Source of the DNA: JAGXLC01 sp964461045
GTDB lineage: Bacteria; Bacteroidota; Bacteroidia; Bacteroidales; UBA12077
Direction: 5' to 3'
Assembly (NCBI GenBank): GCA_964461045.1
Contig: CAYWSJ010000009.1
Span: forward strand, 1 to 51,028
DNA: 51,028 nucleotides
Positions 24,632 through 34,403 of this stretch are shown one piece after another; the stretch's first letter is position 1, and every line of letters begins with the position of its first letter. Under the pieces are notes generated by a model that worked only from the letters and a program-made list of their open reading frames with translations, had not been told where the DNA came from and ran no database searches. Both the position numbers and the translations under genes were made by a program.

Positions 24632-26356
24632 TTAATTCTCTTTTTGTTTCACCTCAATTGAACGCAGCCTGTTTAGAGCAGCTGCCAGTTCATGAGTTCT
24701 GAACATGGCATAATTTCCATTGCTTGAATGGCCTATTACATTTAACCCCTCAGATTGGATATCTCTTTTAATCAGATTAAGGATGGTTGTGATATCATTT
24801 TCTCCATCCATATATTTTTTTGCATAAAAAAGTGCATCACCGATGGCATTTGTCTGACTGGTATCAACGATTTGTTCTACTGCTGACAGATCAATGTTGT
24901 GAATACCAAATTGGATTATGTTCGTGCCTCCTGTTTTTATTTTTTTTCTTTTTCTTCCTTTTGAAGGGTCAATGCTTTTGGCTAATGGTATTCTTTTTCT
25001 TATTTGTCCGAAAGCTTCGCCACCTTCACCAACTCGTTTTTTTTCACCTGACTGTTTTATCTCGTTTGCTTTTTGCGTAAGATCTTTTGGAATGTAATTA
25101 TCCAGTCCTATTACACAATCTGCAACATCAAAATAGTCTCCCGAACCACCCATAACCAGGATAGTAGAAATATCATAATCAGAGTATAGTTGTCTTACTT
25201 TATCGATGAATGGAGTGATGGGCTCCTGCTTTTTATTAATAAGTTGCTGCATTCGGTTATCCCGAATCATAAAATTCGTCGCAGAGGTATCTTCATCGAT
25301 GAGAAGTAATTCAGAGCCAGCTTCAATTGCTTCAATGATGTTAGCTGCCTGCGATGTACTACCACTGGCATCTTCCGTACTGAAATCTTTCGTGGATTTT
25401 CCAAGAGGCAGGTTATTGATGAATGGAGAGATATCTGTTTTTTCTATATTTCTTCTGTCTTCAGCTCGTATTTTTACTGCATGTGGGTTTGTAACCACAT
25501 ATTCTCTTCCGTCACCGGGGATATGATTATAGATTCCCTGTTCGATAGATTTCAGCAATGTGGATTTTCCATGAAAACCTCCACCAGCAATTAGATTTAT
25601 GCCTTTTCTTACTCCCATTCCCCTAATAGGGCCTTTGTTAGGTAGTTTGAATTCCAGCTCAAGGTTTTCAGGACTTTGAAATGGGATGACATTTTCTTTT
25701 TCCATGGGTCCCGGATCTACTCCACTTATTCTTGGAAGAACGGAGCCATTGGCCACAAATGATACCAGTTTCTTTTCTTTTAGCGCTTCTCTGAGAAAGT
25801 CTTCGTCTTCGTTTGTTGTAAAATGCTGTTCAAGATTATCTTTTGAAAGATTTTTGAATAAAAGTGAGTTAATAACAAGGTTCGGCAATTCCTGGAAAAA
25901 TATTTCCTGTGCTTCTTTTCCTGCAATTTTTCTCCCAAAGGCCGGCAGTCCAATGTTGAAGCGTACTTCAATTTTCTCTCCATCAATGAAAGCAGCTGTT
26001 CTTTCCAGGATTTCCTGTCCCGGACGGTCTATACTAATTTTCCCGCTTTTTCCCGAACCTCTTGACCCTTTTGAATGTCGTTTTATTGCATCAGCAAACA
26101 TTCTGATTATAAAGTCGCGTGTAGCTATTTCCCTGCTTTTATTGGAATAGCTTTCAGCGGGGAATCCAGCTTTTTCCTGGGCTATTATAATTCTTATTTT
26201 ACTGGGAGCAGCAAATGGGTCCCCCTGGACATGATCTATGAATAAAGTATAATTTTCTTCTTCAAAAAAGAAAGTTCCTTCAATGTCTTTGTATGCTTTG
26301 TATCCCTTTCTGTCTATCTTGTTAAGGATTTGATTCAGGACTGCTGCTTTCTTCAT
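24632..26356 (-). CDS. ABC-class ATPase, PF09818 family
   Basis: A 574-residue ATPase of the DUF/ABC_ATPase family (PF09818), which is distinct from transporter ABC proteins and includes the trypanosome RNA-binding protein MRB1590. The P-loop is GGGFHGKST near 262-270; the signature-like region is STEDASGSTSQAANIIEAI near 325-343; the Walker B analogue is LLLIDEDTSATNF near 349-361. An N-terminal RAGNYA-like domain occupies about 1-200. No membrane segment is present. The biological role in bacteria is unknown. It is a single gene following the pepD terminator. Confidence 0.85.
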   Translation of the reverse strand: MKKAAVLNQILNKIDRKGYKAYKDIEGTFFFEEENYTLFIDHVQGDPFAAPSKIRIIIAQEKAGFPAESYSNKSREIATRDFIIRMFADAIKRHSKGSRGSGKSGKISIDRPGQEILERTAAFIDGEKIEVRFNIGLPAFGRKIAGKEAQEIFFQELPNLVINSLLFKNLSKDNLEQHFTTNEDEDFLREALKEKKLVSFVANGSVLPRISGVDPGPMEKENVIPFQSPENLELEFKLPNKGPIRGMGVRKGINLIAGGGFHGKSTLLKSIEQGIYNHIPGDGREYVVTNPHAVKIRAEDRRNIEKTDISPFINNLPLGKSTKDFSTEDASGSTSQAANIIEAIEAGSELLLIDEDTSATNFMIRDNRMQQLINKKQEPITPFIDKVRQLYSDYDISTILVMGGSGDYFDVADCVIGLDNYIPKDLTQKANEIKQSGEKKRVGEGGEAFGQIRKRIPLAKSIDPSKGRKRKKIKTGGTNIIQFGIHNIDLSAVEQIVDTSQTNAIGDALFYAKKYMDGENDITTILNLIKRDIQSEGLNVIGHSSNGNYAMFRTHELAAALNRLRSIEVKQKEN

Positions 26357-26388
26357 AAAATGAGTTTTTTTATCGTACAGGTTAAAAG

Positions 26389-26428
26389 AAAAAAAGGCTG
26401 CCCTTTAAAATTTGAACAGCCTTTTTTT
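26389..26428 (-). terminator. Rho-independent terminator of pepD
   Basis: AAAAAAAGGCTG (26389-26400) pairs with CAGCCTTTTTTT (26417-26428) over a 16-nt loop. It starts 15 bp beyond the pepD stop on the minus strand and ends with seven T residues. Confidence 0.85.
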
Positions 26429-26442
26429 TATTAAAGTTTATC

Positions 26443-27900
26443 TTATTTTTCGGGAATATTCTTCAATGTTTCCACTAAGAAATCCCAGAATTTTTGTACG
26501 GTTTCTATGTTCACCTCTTCGTCAGGAGAGTGTGGGTAATTGATTGTGGGGCCGAAAGAGATCATGTCTAACTCTGGATATGCCTGGCTGATGATTCCAC
26601 ATTCCAGTCCGGCATGAATAGCCATAATCTTTGGAACTTTTCCGAACTTGTTGTTGTAAACCTCTTTCATAGTAGCAAGGATAGGAGATTCCGGGTTTGG
26701 TTTCCATCCAGGATAAGCTCCTTCGTGAACTACTTCTGCACCTGCCAGTTCAAAAACTGCTCTGTGCATATTGCCCAGGTCTTCTTTTGCTGTATCAACA
26801 GAACTTCTTTGTAAGGTCTGTATTCTGATTTTCTTATCTTCCATTTTTATAACAGCAAGGTTTGTGGAAGTTTCTACAAGACCCTCCATGCTGTCGCTCA
26901 TTCGCATTACTCCGTGTGGGCAGCCGTATATGGCACGAACCAGGTTATCCTGCGTTTCTTTATCAATTAAAGAAGAGGGCATGTCAGCATCTTTTGCATC
27001 AATGCTAATGTTTGGTTCAACGCGTGATAACTCGTTCTTAACAGCATCTGTAACTTCTTTTACATAATTTTTGAATTCACCTACCTGTGAATTAGGGACA
27101 ACTACTGTTGCATTGGCTTCACGAGGGATTGCATTTCGTAAGCTTCCAGCTTCTATATGAGCCAGTCTTACATCCAGGTTCTGAATTGCATACCATAGAA
27201 TTCTGTTTAATACTTTGTTGGCATTTCCTCTTCCGAGGTGAATATCTAAACCTGAGTGTCCGCCTTTAAGGCCTTTTACCTCAATATCAAAAGCTGATAC
27301 GTCAGCTGGTAGCGATTCTTCTTTATAATGGAAGAAAGCATTTGTTTCCAGTCCACCGGCACACCCAATATAGAGTTCGCCTTCATCTTCAGAGTCCATG
27401 TTGATTAGTATTTCTGCATCCAGCAATCCTGGTTTTAACTCATTGGCGCCAGTCATTCCTGTTTCTTCATCAACCGTGAAAAGTGCTTCGATGGGCCCAT
27501 GTTCAAGGTCTTTCGCTTCCAGAACAGCCATTGCAGCAGCTACTCCCATACCATTATCAGCACCAAGTGTAGTTCCATTGGCTTTTACAACATCGCCTTC
27601 TATCTTTGTTTCTATGGGATCCTTTTCAAAGTCAAAATCTTTATCGCTGTTTTTTTGAGGAACCATATCCAGGTGACCCTGCATAACAATGGTTTTCTTA
27701 TTTTCATTGCCAGGTGTAGCTGGTTTTTTAATAATTACATTACCTACTTCGTCTCTTATGGTTTCCAGTCCGAGGTCTTTTCCAAATTTTTCTACAAAGT
27801 CAACTACTTTCTCTTCCTTTTTGGAAGGTCGTGGAATTTGTGTTAAGCTATAAAAATGTTTCCACAGTGCTTTTGGTTTTAGGTCTTTAATTTCGCTCAT
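26443..27900 (-). CDS. pepD: Aminoacyl-histidine dipeptidase (M20 family)
   Basis: A 485-residue cytosolic zinc dipeptidase of the PepD branch. Metal-ligand and catalytic motifs are GHLDMVPQ (near 76), GADNGMGVAAAM (near 118), DEETGMTGA (near 148) and MDSEDEGELYIGCAGG (near 172), with a distal HAGLECG near 420. It cleaves Xaa-His and other dipeptides, which fits the peptide transporters nearby. The stop is followed by a strong terminator. Confidence 0.93.
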   Translation of the reverse strand: MSEIKDLKPKALWKHFYSLTQIPRPSKKEEKVVDFVEKFGKDLGLETIRDEVGNVIIKKPATPGNENKKTIVMQGHLDMVPQKNSDKDFDFEKDPIETKIEGDVVKANGTTLGADNGMGVAAAMAVLEAKDLEHGPIEALFTVDEETGMTGANELKPGLLDAEILINMDSEDEGELYIGCAGGLETNAFFHYKEESLPADVSAFDIEVKGLKGGHSGLDIHLGRGNANKVLNRILWYAIQNLDVRLAHIEAGSLRNAIPREANATVVVPNSQVGEFKNYVKEVTDAVKNELSRVEPNISIDAKDADMPSSLIDKETQDNLVRAIYGCPHGVMRMSDSMEGLVETSTNLAVIKMEDKKIRIQTLQRSSVDTAKEDLGNMHRAVFELAGAEVVHEGAYPGWKPNPESPILATMKEVYNNKFGKVPKIMAIHAGLECGIISQAYPELDMISFGPTINYPHSPDEEVNIETVQKFWDFLVETLKNIPEK

Positions 27901-27937
27901 TATTTTACCTCCGTATTTTTGAATTTATTTAAATCGG

Positions 27938-28339
27938 TTAATTGTTATAATCTTCTTTGGTGAGGAGTTCATGAAATGTAATATATCTTTGTTCATATAA
28001 CTGAAACAAAAATTTTGTAATTCTGTTTATTGCTTCATCCTCAGGTGATAATTTTTCAGGAAATTTTTCCTGCATTTTATCGCAAAGCTCCTGAACATTT
28101 TTCTTCCCGTCAATTTCCAGCCAGGTAGAAGTACCTAGTTCATCCAGGTATATGGTAAAATTCTTTTTTTTAGTGCCTGCAATAAAAAAATCCCTCATCC
28201 ACTTTTTCCTGAATTTTGGTACAATCAGATATATATTCCCATCTTCTTTAAATTCATGTTCGTGATTTCTTAAAGGATGAAGGTCCATCACATTGGCATT
28301 TTTTAATATTTTTCGTCGTTGAAAAAAATTCAGGCCCAT
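27938..28339 (-). CDS. PqqD-like small protein
   Basis: A 133-residue protein with a PqqD-like fold (PF05402). In PqqD-like proteins the domain chaperones a peptide for a radical SAM enzyme. The matching part is LDELGTSTWLEIDGKKNVQEL, with the LxxxG...W pattern, followed by a helical tail. The start ATG at 28339 is preferred over an upstream in-frame ATG at 28405, because a TAAATTTG element lies between them and would be inside the longer version. No PQQ genes are present, so a role in PQQ synthesis is unlikely. Confidence 0.75.
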   Translation of the reverse strand: MGLNFFQRRKILKNANVMDLHPLRNHEHEFKEDGNIYLIVPKFRKKWMRDFFIAGTKKKNFTIYLDELGTSTWLEIDGKKNVQELCDKMQEKFPEKLSPEDEAINRITKFLFQLYEQRYITFHELLTKEDYNN

Positions 28340-28363
28340 AATGTTATCTTTTAATATGAAGCC

Positions 28364-28371
28364 CAAATTTA
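28364..28371 (-). promoter_or_regulatory. Bacteroidota-type -7 element (TAAATTTG) for the PqqD-like gene
   Basis: The minus strand reads TAAATTTG 24 bp before the chosen start codon and just after the OPT terminator. It decides the start of the downstream gene. Confidence 0.5.
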
Positions 28372-28379
28372 TGAAAAAA

Positions 28380-28413
28380 AAATTGGGATACTGAATTGTC
28401 AGCATCCCAATTT
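28380..28413 (-). terminator. Rho-independent terminator of the OPT transporter gene
   Basis: TTGGGAT and CTGA pair with TCAG and ATCCCAA around an ATTG loop, with one internal mismatch (28383-28410). On the minus strand this is followed by a run of nine T residues. It lies 28 bp past the OPT stop. Confidence 0.85.
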
Positions 28414-28440
28414 ATTATCACAGATTATTCATTGTTCATG

Positions 28441-30495
28441 TTATTCTTCCTCAGTTTCTTTAACTGATTTTTGTGCTTTTCTTAAAGGTATTCTGACAAG
28501 TATAATTCCAAGTATAATGAATATGGCGATACTTGTTAAGAATGAAGGATTACTGAATCTCCATACTTCTACTTTGAAGAATGCAAGGCCTGCGAAGAGC
28601 AATCCAATCAGCGCTTCTCCTGCAATAAGACCGGAGGCAAGCAATATACCAACATTATTAACTTTGGCTTTTTTCTTCTCTCCGAATTTGCGTTTTTTCT
28701 GATATATATCAAGTATTCCTTTAATAATACCACCGATAAAGATAGCAAATGTTGTTTGGAGTGGCAGGTACATTCCAATGGATACCAACATAGGACTTTT
28801 AACCTGCATGAGGATAAAACCAACGCCCATTAACATACCCACAATAATAAGTGGCCAGGCCATATTTCCGCCTACAATACCTTGTGACAGAATGGCCATC
28901 AGACTGGCCTGCGGAGCGGGCAGTGCTTTACTACCAAAACCTCCCTCATAACCTAGTTGTTTTCCAACTTCAATATCTCCTTCGTGCAGAATAAAAAGAG
29001 GTATAAAAAGCACTGCAGCTGCAGCAACTACACCAATAACATCTCCAATCTGCATTTTCCATGGGGTACCACCAAGAATATGTCCTGCTTTCAAATCCTG
29101 CAACATCTCACCGGCAACAGCCGCAGAAACACATATTACAGCAGCAACGGCAAGGGTTGTTCCAACACCGCTTTCTCCTTTTGCACCTAAAATAAGCATG
29201 AGAAGAGCAGTTACAACTACTGTTGAAATGGTTAATCCACTAATCGGATTGTTGCTCGATCCTATAATACCGACAAGATAACCGGATACAGCAGCAAAGA
29301 AAAATCCGAAGATAACCATAACTAACGTTGCAATGGCTGCGGTGATAATTGTAGCATCAAAAATTAGTTTAGCAATCAGGAAGGTAGCAATAGCTGAAGC
29401 TATGATTCCAACCATGATCCATAAGAAACTAATGTCCTTTTCAATTCTTTCTGTGGTTGATTCTCCTTTTGCTGCTTCTTTAAGGTCCTGAACAGATCGC
29501 TTAATACCTTGTGAAAGGCTTTTCCTCATTCCCCAGAGTGTCCAGAATGTTCCAACTAACATACCTCCAATAGCAATTGGACGAACAATAGTTTTCCATG
29601 TTTCAGTGATCTGGAACATGGGATCATTAACTCTTTCCATTGCTATTTTCATGTTAGCAGCCAAATTTTGATCTACTAAAAATTGTGCCCATGCTTGTAA
29701 ATCAATGAATGGAGATATAAAATAAAGAATGATGGGTGTTAATAATCCCCAGGCAATAATTCCACCACTAAAGTTCAGTGAAGCCAATCTGGGGCCAATA
29801 ATGTATCCTACACCTATATATGCTGGTTTTAATCCGGGGCTTCCCAGTAAAATCCCGCCTTTTGCTTTAATTGCCTTACCAGCTCCTGTAATAAACTGAC
29901 TTTTAAAAGCAATAAATTTTTCATAAACAGGTAGGAATAATCTGAATTCACCAAGTGTCTTAATCAGAGCACCAATTCCCATGGCTGAAAAGAGATACTT
30001 TGATCCGCCTCCTGTTTGTCCGGTTTTGTGAATCTCTGCTGCAGCAACTGACTCAGGGAATGGTAATGTAGCATCGTTTGCCATTACTCTCCTGAGAAGA
30101 GCAACAAACATAATACCCAGGATACCACCTGTTACCATTATAAACGCTGAAATAACATAATGGCCTGGAGTATAAAATTGTTCCCAGATTCCACTAATGA
30201 AGAATGCGGGCAAAGTAAAAATTGCACCAGCCGCAACGGATTCACCAATCGAACCTACTGTCCTGGTGAAATTCTCTTCCAGAATAGTTCCTTTAAAGGC
30301 TCGCAATATTGCCATTCCAATAACAGCAGCCGGATAGGTGGCTGCAATGGTCATACCCGCCTTTAAACCTAAATAAGCGTTCGCAGCACCTAAAATTATC
30401 GCTAAAACCAATCCGATAATCAGACCGCGAATCGTAAATTCCGTCATTTTAGTTTCAGACGAAATAAAAGGTACTTGATTTTTCTGTTCTGCCAT
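28441..30495 (-). CDS. OPT-family oligopeptide transporter
   Basis: A 684-residue transporter with about 15 hydrophobic helices, including the segment GLIIGLVLAIILGAANAYLG near 28-47, NAYLGLKAGMT and a conserved NDATLPFPE near 134-142. Length and motifs fit the oligopeptide transporter family, which imports peptides with protons; some members move metal chelates. A strong terminator follows. A probable promoter lies about 50 bp upstream of the start. Confidence 0.93.
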   Translation of the reverse strand: MAEQKNQVPFISSETKMTEFTIRGLIIGLVLAIILGAANAYLGLKAGMTIAATYPAAVIGMAILRAFKGTILEENFTRTVGSIGESVAAGAIFTLPAFFISGIWEQFYTPGHYVISAFIMVTGGILGIMFVALLRRVMANDATLPFPESVAAAEIHKTGQTGGGSKYLFSAMGIGALIKTLGEFRLFLPVYEKFIAFKSQFITGAGKAIKAKGGILLGSPGLKPAYIGVGYIIGPRLASLNFSGGIIAWGLLTPIILYFISPFIDLQAWAQFLVDQNLAANMKIAMERVNDPMFQITETWKTIVRPIAIGGMLVGTFWTLWGMRKSLSQGIKRSVQDLKEAAKGESTTERIEKDISFLWIMVGIIASAIATFLIAKLIFDATIITAAIATLVMVIFGFFFAAVSGYLVGIIGSSNNPISGLTISTVVVTALLMLILGAKGESGVGTTLAVAAVICVSAAVAGEMLQDLKAGHILGGTPWKMQIGDVIGVVAAAAVLFIPLFILHEGDIEVGKQLGYEGGFGSKALPAPQASLMAILSQGIVGGNMAWPLIIVGMLMGVGFILMQVKSPMLVSIGMYLPLQTTFAIFIGGIIKGILDIYQKKRKFGEKKKAKVNNVGILLASGLIAGEALIGLLFAGLAFFKVEVWRFSNPSFLTSIAIFIILGIILVRIPLRKAQKSVKETEEE

Positions 30496-30541
30496 ATTAT
30501 GTTTTTTAAGGTTAAAAATTAATATTTGCCAAAAAGAAGGG

Positions 30542-30571
30542 TAAATCTAAGAATTTTTTTTTAGGGGCAAA
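30542..30571 (-). promoter_or_regulatory. Probable promoter of the OPT gene
   Basis: On the minus strand a TTTG (30568-30571) and TAGATTTA (30542-30549; one mismatch to TAnnTTTG) are separated by 18 bp. They lie about 47 bp before the start codon at 30495. Confidence 0.4.
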
Positions 30572-30670
30572 GGATTGATTACAAATAAGATGTTAACAAA
30601 AGTTTTTTTTGTATTTTAATGCTTCTGTTAGTTAGAATCTTAGAGTGTTTGAACAAATTATGTTAATTTT

Positions 30671-30703
30671 TTGTATAAAATTATTGAAGTATTTATATAT
30701 TTG
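30671..30703 (+). promoter_or_regulatory. Promoter of the thioredoxin-like gene
   Basis: TTG (30671-30673) and a perfect TATATTTG (30696-30703) are separated by 22 bp, close to the Bacteroidota consensus. Transcription would start near 30710, just before ATG 30723. Confidence 0.6.
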
Positions 30704-30722
30704 CATTTATAAAAAAGAAACT

Positions 30723-31244
30723 ATGAGAAAGCTTATTATTATTGCTGTTTTAGCCATGTTTGTAATTCCTTCTTTCGCCCAGAAAGTGGAATGGGTTTCA
30801 TTTGAAAAGGCTGTGAAATTAAATAAACAGAATCCTAAAAAAATTATGGTGGATGTCTACACAGACTGGTGTGGATGGTGTAAAAAGCTGAAGAAAAATA
30901 CATTTAATCACCCCGAAATAGCTCAATATATTAATAAAAATTTTTATCCTGTTCGTTTTAATGCTGAATCGGACGAACCAGTGACTTTTATGGGGAAAAC
31001 ATTCACTAAAACTGGTTCAAGAGCTAAAAGTCCCCATCAATTAGCTGCAGCTCTATTGCAGGGAAAAATGTCTTATCCTTCTGTAGCTTACCTGGATGAG
31101 CAAAACAGGCTTATTGCTGCTGTTCCCGGGTATTATGAACCCAAGGATATTGAGCCAATACTAAAATATATCTCAGAAGATATTTACAAGAAACAGAAAT
31201 TTGAGGATTTCAGTAAAGATTTTGAAAATACCCTCATTGATTAA
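30723..31244 (+). CDS. Exported thioredoxin-like protein
   Basis: A 173-residue protein with a signal peptide (1-19, ending SFAQ) and a thioredoxin fold whose redox motif is WCGWC (C50 and C53). Such proteins act as periplasmic disulfide reductases or isomerases. ATG 30723 is chosen because it gives the signal peptide and lies behind a perfect promoter; an upstream in-frame start at 30645 would precede the promoter. The stop codon overlaps the stop of the convergent DUF4831 gene. Confidence 0.9.
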   Translation: MRKLIIIAVLAMFVIPSFAQKVEWVSFEKAVKLNKQNPKKIMVDVYTDWCGWCKKLKKNTFNHPEIAQYINKNFYPVRFNAESDEPVTFMGKTFTKTGSRAKSPHQLAAALLQGKMSYPSVAYLDEQNRLIAAVPGYYEPKDIEPILKYISEDIYKKQKFEDFSKDFENTLID

Positions 31245-32389
31245 TTTTCTTTTTTCCTGTAGTACCTTATAATTGACTGATTATTCATGTATCGGTAAGG
31301 AATTCTTATTGTTCTTCCAAACTGGAAAATATTCAGGTATTTCTTATAGAGCAATCTTTCCGCATATTTTAAAGAAATTATTGCTTTTTCTGGTACTTTG
31401 AAGAAGAATTTACCTTTTTCATCAGATTGAAGTTCATCAAACATACTTAATTCTTTCGGAAATTCCTGGGTTTTGAATTCAATCCAGATGGGTGTAGCCG
31501 ATTGGGTTTCCTTAAAAGTTAATCCTTTTGATTTGGAAAATCTGAATAGTATTTCCGGTTCATTTTTGTGTCTTTCTTCCGGAAGCCACTGAAAAGTATA
31601 GGTTAGGGTGTCGGTAATGTTTTTTCCCAGGAAAAGTTCCAGGTATTCTTTTTCCAGTTGATCTAACTCCAAGGATGCATGCTTCAGAGCCTCTCCGTCC
31701 GGGTAGAAGTCTGCCATACCTGTAAGGAGTTCAAACCTCTTTTCCCTGATCATAAAAATAAAACTTGCTGCTTCTTCGGCTTTTTCTTTGTGATCTTTTT
31801 TAACAAAATAGGTTTTATTAACTGGTATTTTGGCGAATAATGAATCGCGCCAAACTCTTTTATACTCTGTTTTGGTTTCTTTTCCTACAAATCTTTTAAC
31901 ACTTAAATCTTTGAACTGCACCTTATCTGAGTGATCTCTTAACTTATAATATTGTGATGAAGGAAAATCCTTGTACTTGAAAAACGGAAGAATCCAGCCT
32001 TTTGTTGAAAATTGTTGAAAATCAAATTGAAAGTCTCCTTCTGGTTCAATAACATACATTTCCTGGTAATCTGCTTCCTGGTGGCTTTCAATATTGATAT
32101 TTTCAATTTCCCATTTGTTTTCCTTATTATGGTTAACATTTGAAACTCCCAGTAATTTTTCAGCATATTCATGGTAAGGGCCGGGAATATGTTTTTGGCG
32201 CAAAACTTTTACTGTTATATCAAGATAAGTTTCCGGGAGTGAGTATACAATTCCCTGGTCAATTTTCTGAGCAGTAGAGTCTATTTTGTAAACTTTTGTT
32301 GCTGCTTTTTTTTCGGTTTTGCAACTAGCAAAAATTAGAGCAGCAGTTATGACTATAAATAATGTCTGAATCGAAACTTTATTTTTCAT
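31241..32389 (-). CDS. DUF4831 lipoprotein
   Basis: A 382-residue protein with a lipobox (IFASC, C23) and the DUF4831-type core starting at YSLPETYLDITVKV near 49, followed by a GPYHEYAEKLLGV segment near 71. Function is unknown; the family is common in Bacteroidota. The start overlaps the end of nnr by 11 bp on the same strand, so the two are coupled. It shares its last bases with the convergent thioredoxin-like gene. Confidence 0.8.
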   Translation of the reverse strand: MKNKVSIQTLFIVITAALIFASCKTEKKAATKVYKIDSTAQKIDQGIVYSLPETYLDITVKVLRQKHIPGPYHEYAEKLLGVSNVNHNKENKWEIENINIESHQEADYQEMYVIEPEGDFQFDFQQFSTKGWILPFFKYKDFPSSQYYKLRDHSDKVQFKDLSVKRFVGKETKTEYKRVWRDSLFAKIPVNKTYFVKKDHKEKAEEAASFIFMIREKRFELLTGMADFYPDGEALKHASLELDQLEKEYLELFLGKNITDTLTYTFQWLPEERHKNEPEILFRFSKSKGLTFKETQSATPIWIEFKTQEFPKELSMFDELQSDEKGKFFFKVPEKAIISLKYAERLLYKKYLNIFQFGRTIRIPYRYMNNQSIIRYYRKKEN

Positions 32390-33896
32390 TTTTTAGTTGT
32401 TTAAATGCCTTTCCAATATAATGAATAATATCTGAAGCAATGCAGGTTTCTTCTCCGAGTTTTTCTGCAGCCAGGTCGCCGGCCAGTCCATGAAGATAAA
32501 CACCTGTAATAGCAGCCCATTTAGGATCATATCCCTGTCCGAGCAAAGAAGTAATCATTCCTGTAAGTACATCTCCGCTTCCTGCAGTAGCCATACCCGG
32601 ATTCCCTGAAGTATTGAAAAATATATTTCCTTCTGGTCCGGCAATTGTTGTATTTCCTCCTTTTAATACCAGGTATACTTTATGTTTTTGTGCAAAATCC
32701 CTTTGCATCTCCAGTCTTTCGTAATGATTATCTGCCGGTTCTGTCAACCTTTCAAACTCTTTCGGATGAGGTGTTAATATGCTGTTTTCGGGTAAGATCT
32801 CAAGCCATTCTTTATTGTGCGCCAGTATGTTTAAAGCATCGGCATCAAGGACCACGGGTCTTTTTTCTTTATCAATCAGAGACTTTAGCGCTTTTTGTGT
32901 ATTGTTTTTGGTTCCGATTCCCGGACCAATTCCTACACATGTGAAACGGTCTGTTTCAGGAGATTCTGAAAATATGATATCTGAAAGGTCTATGCTAATC
33001 ATGGCCTCAGGAAGTGCTGTTTGCATTATTTCATAACCCAGTTTGGGTACATGGGTTGTTACAAGGCCCGAGCCGGTCCTTAAGGCAGCATTGGAAGTGA
33101 GTACAGCTGCTCCCATTTTTCCATACCCTCCTGTTATAATGAGTACATGACCATATTTTCCCTTATGATCAAATCGTTTACGTTTCTTGATGTGATTTGA
33201 AACTTTATTTTTTGTGATTAAATAGTAACAAGACTCAGTTTCATCAATTTTCTTTTGTGAAAGTCCAATGTCCATAATTTTCCATTTTCCTACAAAGTCC
33301 TGATGTTCCGGAAAGAAGAAACTCAGTGTTGGAAACTGGAAGGTGAAAGTATAATCAGCTTTGAAAATGCTGTCGTAATGATTGCTTGAGTTATCTTCTC
33401 CGAATAAACCGGAAGGTGTATCTATTGCAATCTTAATTCCTTCCATTTCATTTAACTTTTGTACAACTTTTGCGGGAAATCCTTCAAGAGGCCTGTTTAG
33501 TCCCGAACCAAAGATTCCATCAAGAATGATATTTTCAGCATGAGTTTCCGGTATCTGTTTTACATCGGTTATTTCCGATATTTCCGCCAGTCCTTGTTCT
33601 TTTAATCTGTTGTAATTTATTTTGGCATCCGGGCTAAGTTTATCTGTGATTTTTACCCAAAGAACTTTTACAATGAACTTATTTTCAGCCAACTGTCTTG
33701 CTATGGCAAGTCCGTCACCGCCGTTATTCCCCGGGCCAATGAAAATTAATATTTTTTTTACCGGATTATAATTTTTTACAATCCAGCCAGAGATTGTACC
33801 GGCTGCTCTTTCCATTAGGTTTATTGAGTGAATCGGCTCATTTTCAATCGTATAAGCATCAACTATTTTTACATCGGATGAACGAAGAATTTTCAT
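32379..33896 (-). CDS. nnr: Bifunctional NAD(P)H-hydrate repair enzyme
   Basis: A 505-residue fusion of NAD(P)HX epimerase (YjeF_N, about 1-210, with FIGPGNNGGDGLAIARQL) and ADP/ATP-dependent NAD(P)HX dehydratase (about 220-500, with TPHPKEFERL and NTSGNPGMATAGSGDVLTGM). It repairs damaged hydrated NAD(P)H. ATG 33896 (MKILRSSDVK) is preferred over an in-frame ATG at 33920, which would sit within the promoter element. Confidence 0.93.
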   Translation of the reverse strand: MKILRSSDVKIVDAYTIENEPIHSINLMERAAGTISGWIVKNYNPVKKILIFIGPGNNGGDGLAIARQLAENKFIVKVLWVKITDKLSPDAKINYNRLKEQGLAEISEITDVKQIPETHAENIILDGIFGSGLNRPLEGFPAKVVQKLNEMEGIKIAIDTPSGLFGEDNSSNHYDSIFKADYTFTFQFPTLSFFFPEHQDFVGKWKIMDIGLSQKKIDETESCYYLITKNKVSNHIKKRKRFDHKGKYGHVLIITGGYGKMGAAVLTSNAALRTGSGLVTTHVPKLGYEIMQTALPEAMISIDLSDIIFSESPETDRFTCVGIGPGIGTKNNTQKALKSLIDKEKRPVVLDADALNILAHNKEWLEILPENSILTPHPKEFERLTEPADNHYERLEMQRDFAQKHKVYLVLKGGNTTIAGPEGNIFFNTSGNPGMATAGSGDVLTGMITSLLGQGYDPKWAAITGVYLHGLAGDLAAEKLGEETCIASDIIHYIGKAFKQLKNEK

Positions 33897-33917
33897 AATA
33901 CACATGATATTTTTTAA

Positions 33918-33925
33918 CAAAAATA
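33918..33925 (-). promoter_or_regulatory. Bacteroidota-type -7 element (TATTTTTG) for nnr
   Basis: The minus strand reads TATTTTTG 22 bp upstream of the nnr start; no well-placed -33 TTG was found. Confidence 0.4.
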
Positions 33926-34322
33926 ATAGGTTATTCTGTTATATGAAAATTGGTCTTGTAAAAAAGAACATTCAGGGCATAAAAAAATAGAAAAAACTCC
34001 AAATAATTAATTACAATTAACCTTTTCATTAATAAGATGATAAAGGTAGTTATGAAACAAGTTTTTATAAAAAGAAATGTGAATTTTTTACGAATTTTTT
34101 TTAGTATATCATTTTATATCTTTCTTATAATCAGGATTAATTAGAAAAACGATGTTGTAAAACCTGAAAAATGAAAAAAAAGCCTTTAAACCTTAACAAT
34201 CAAGATATAATCCAATATTTCGTTTGTTGTTCATTTAAATAAAAAATAAGAAATAAAGATCTTTTTTTCAACTTATTCATTATTAGAAAGATATGATGTG
34301 TGTTTCCTCTATTGTCTGGGAG

Positions 34323-34352
34323 TTGTAGACTTAAAAAAGATTTCTATCTTTG
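34323..34352 (+). promoter_or_regulatory. Promoter of the first POT transporter gene
   Basis: TTG (34323-34325), a 19-bp spacer and a perfect TATCTTTG (34345-34352) match the Bacteroidota -33/-7 consensus. The start codon is 52 bp further downstream. Confidence 0.7.
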
Positions 34353-34403
34353 CTTTTTTTATTTTGTGAATATATTTTGTAACTGACTAAATTTTAATTA
34401 ATT

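Larger units (their letters stand above)
33897..34403. other. Intergenic region between nnr and the first POT transporter
   Basis: About 500 bp of very AT-rich divergent spacer. It holds the nnr -7 element (33918-33925, minus) and the strong POT promoter (34323-34352, plus). No gene or RNA was recognised in between. Confidence 0.5.

Noticed and set aside
27938..28339. Part of a PQQ biosynthesis cluster
   Set aside because: Only a PqqD-like domain is present; no PqqA, PqqB, PqqC or PqqE homologue is in the window.
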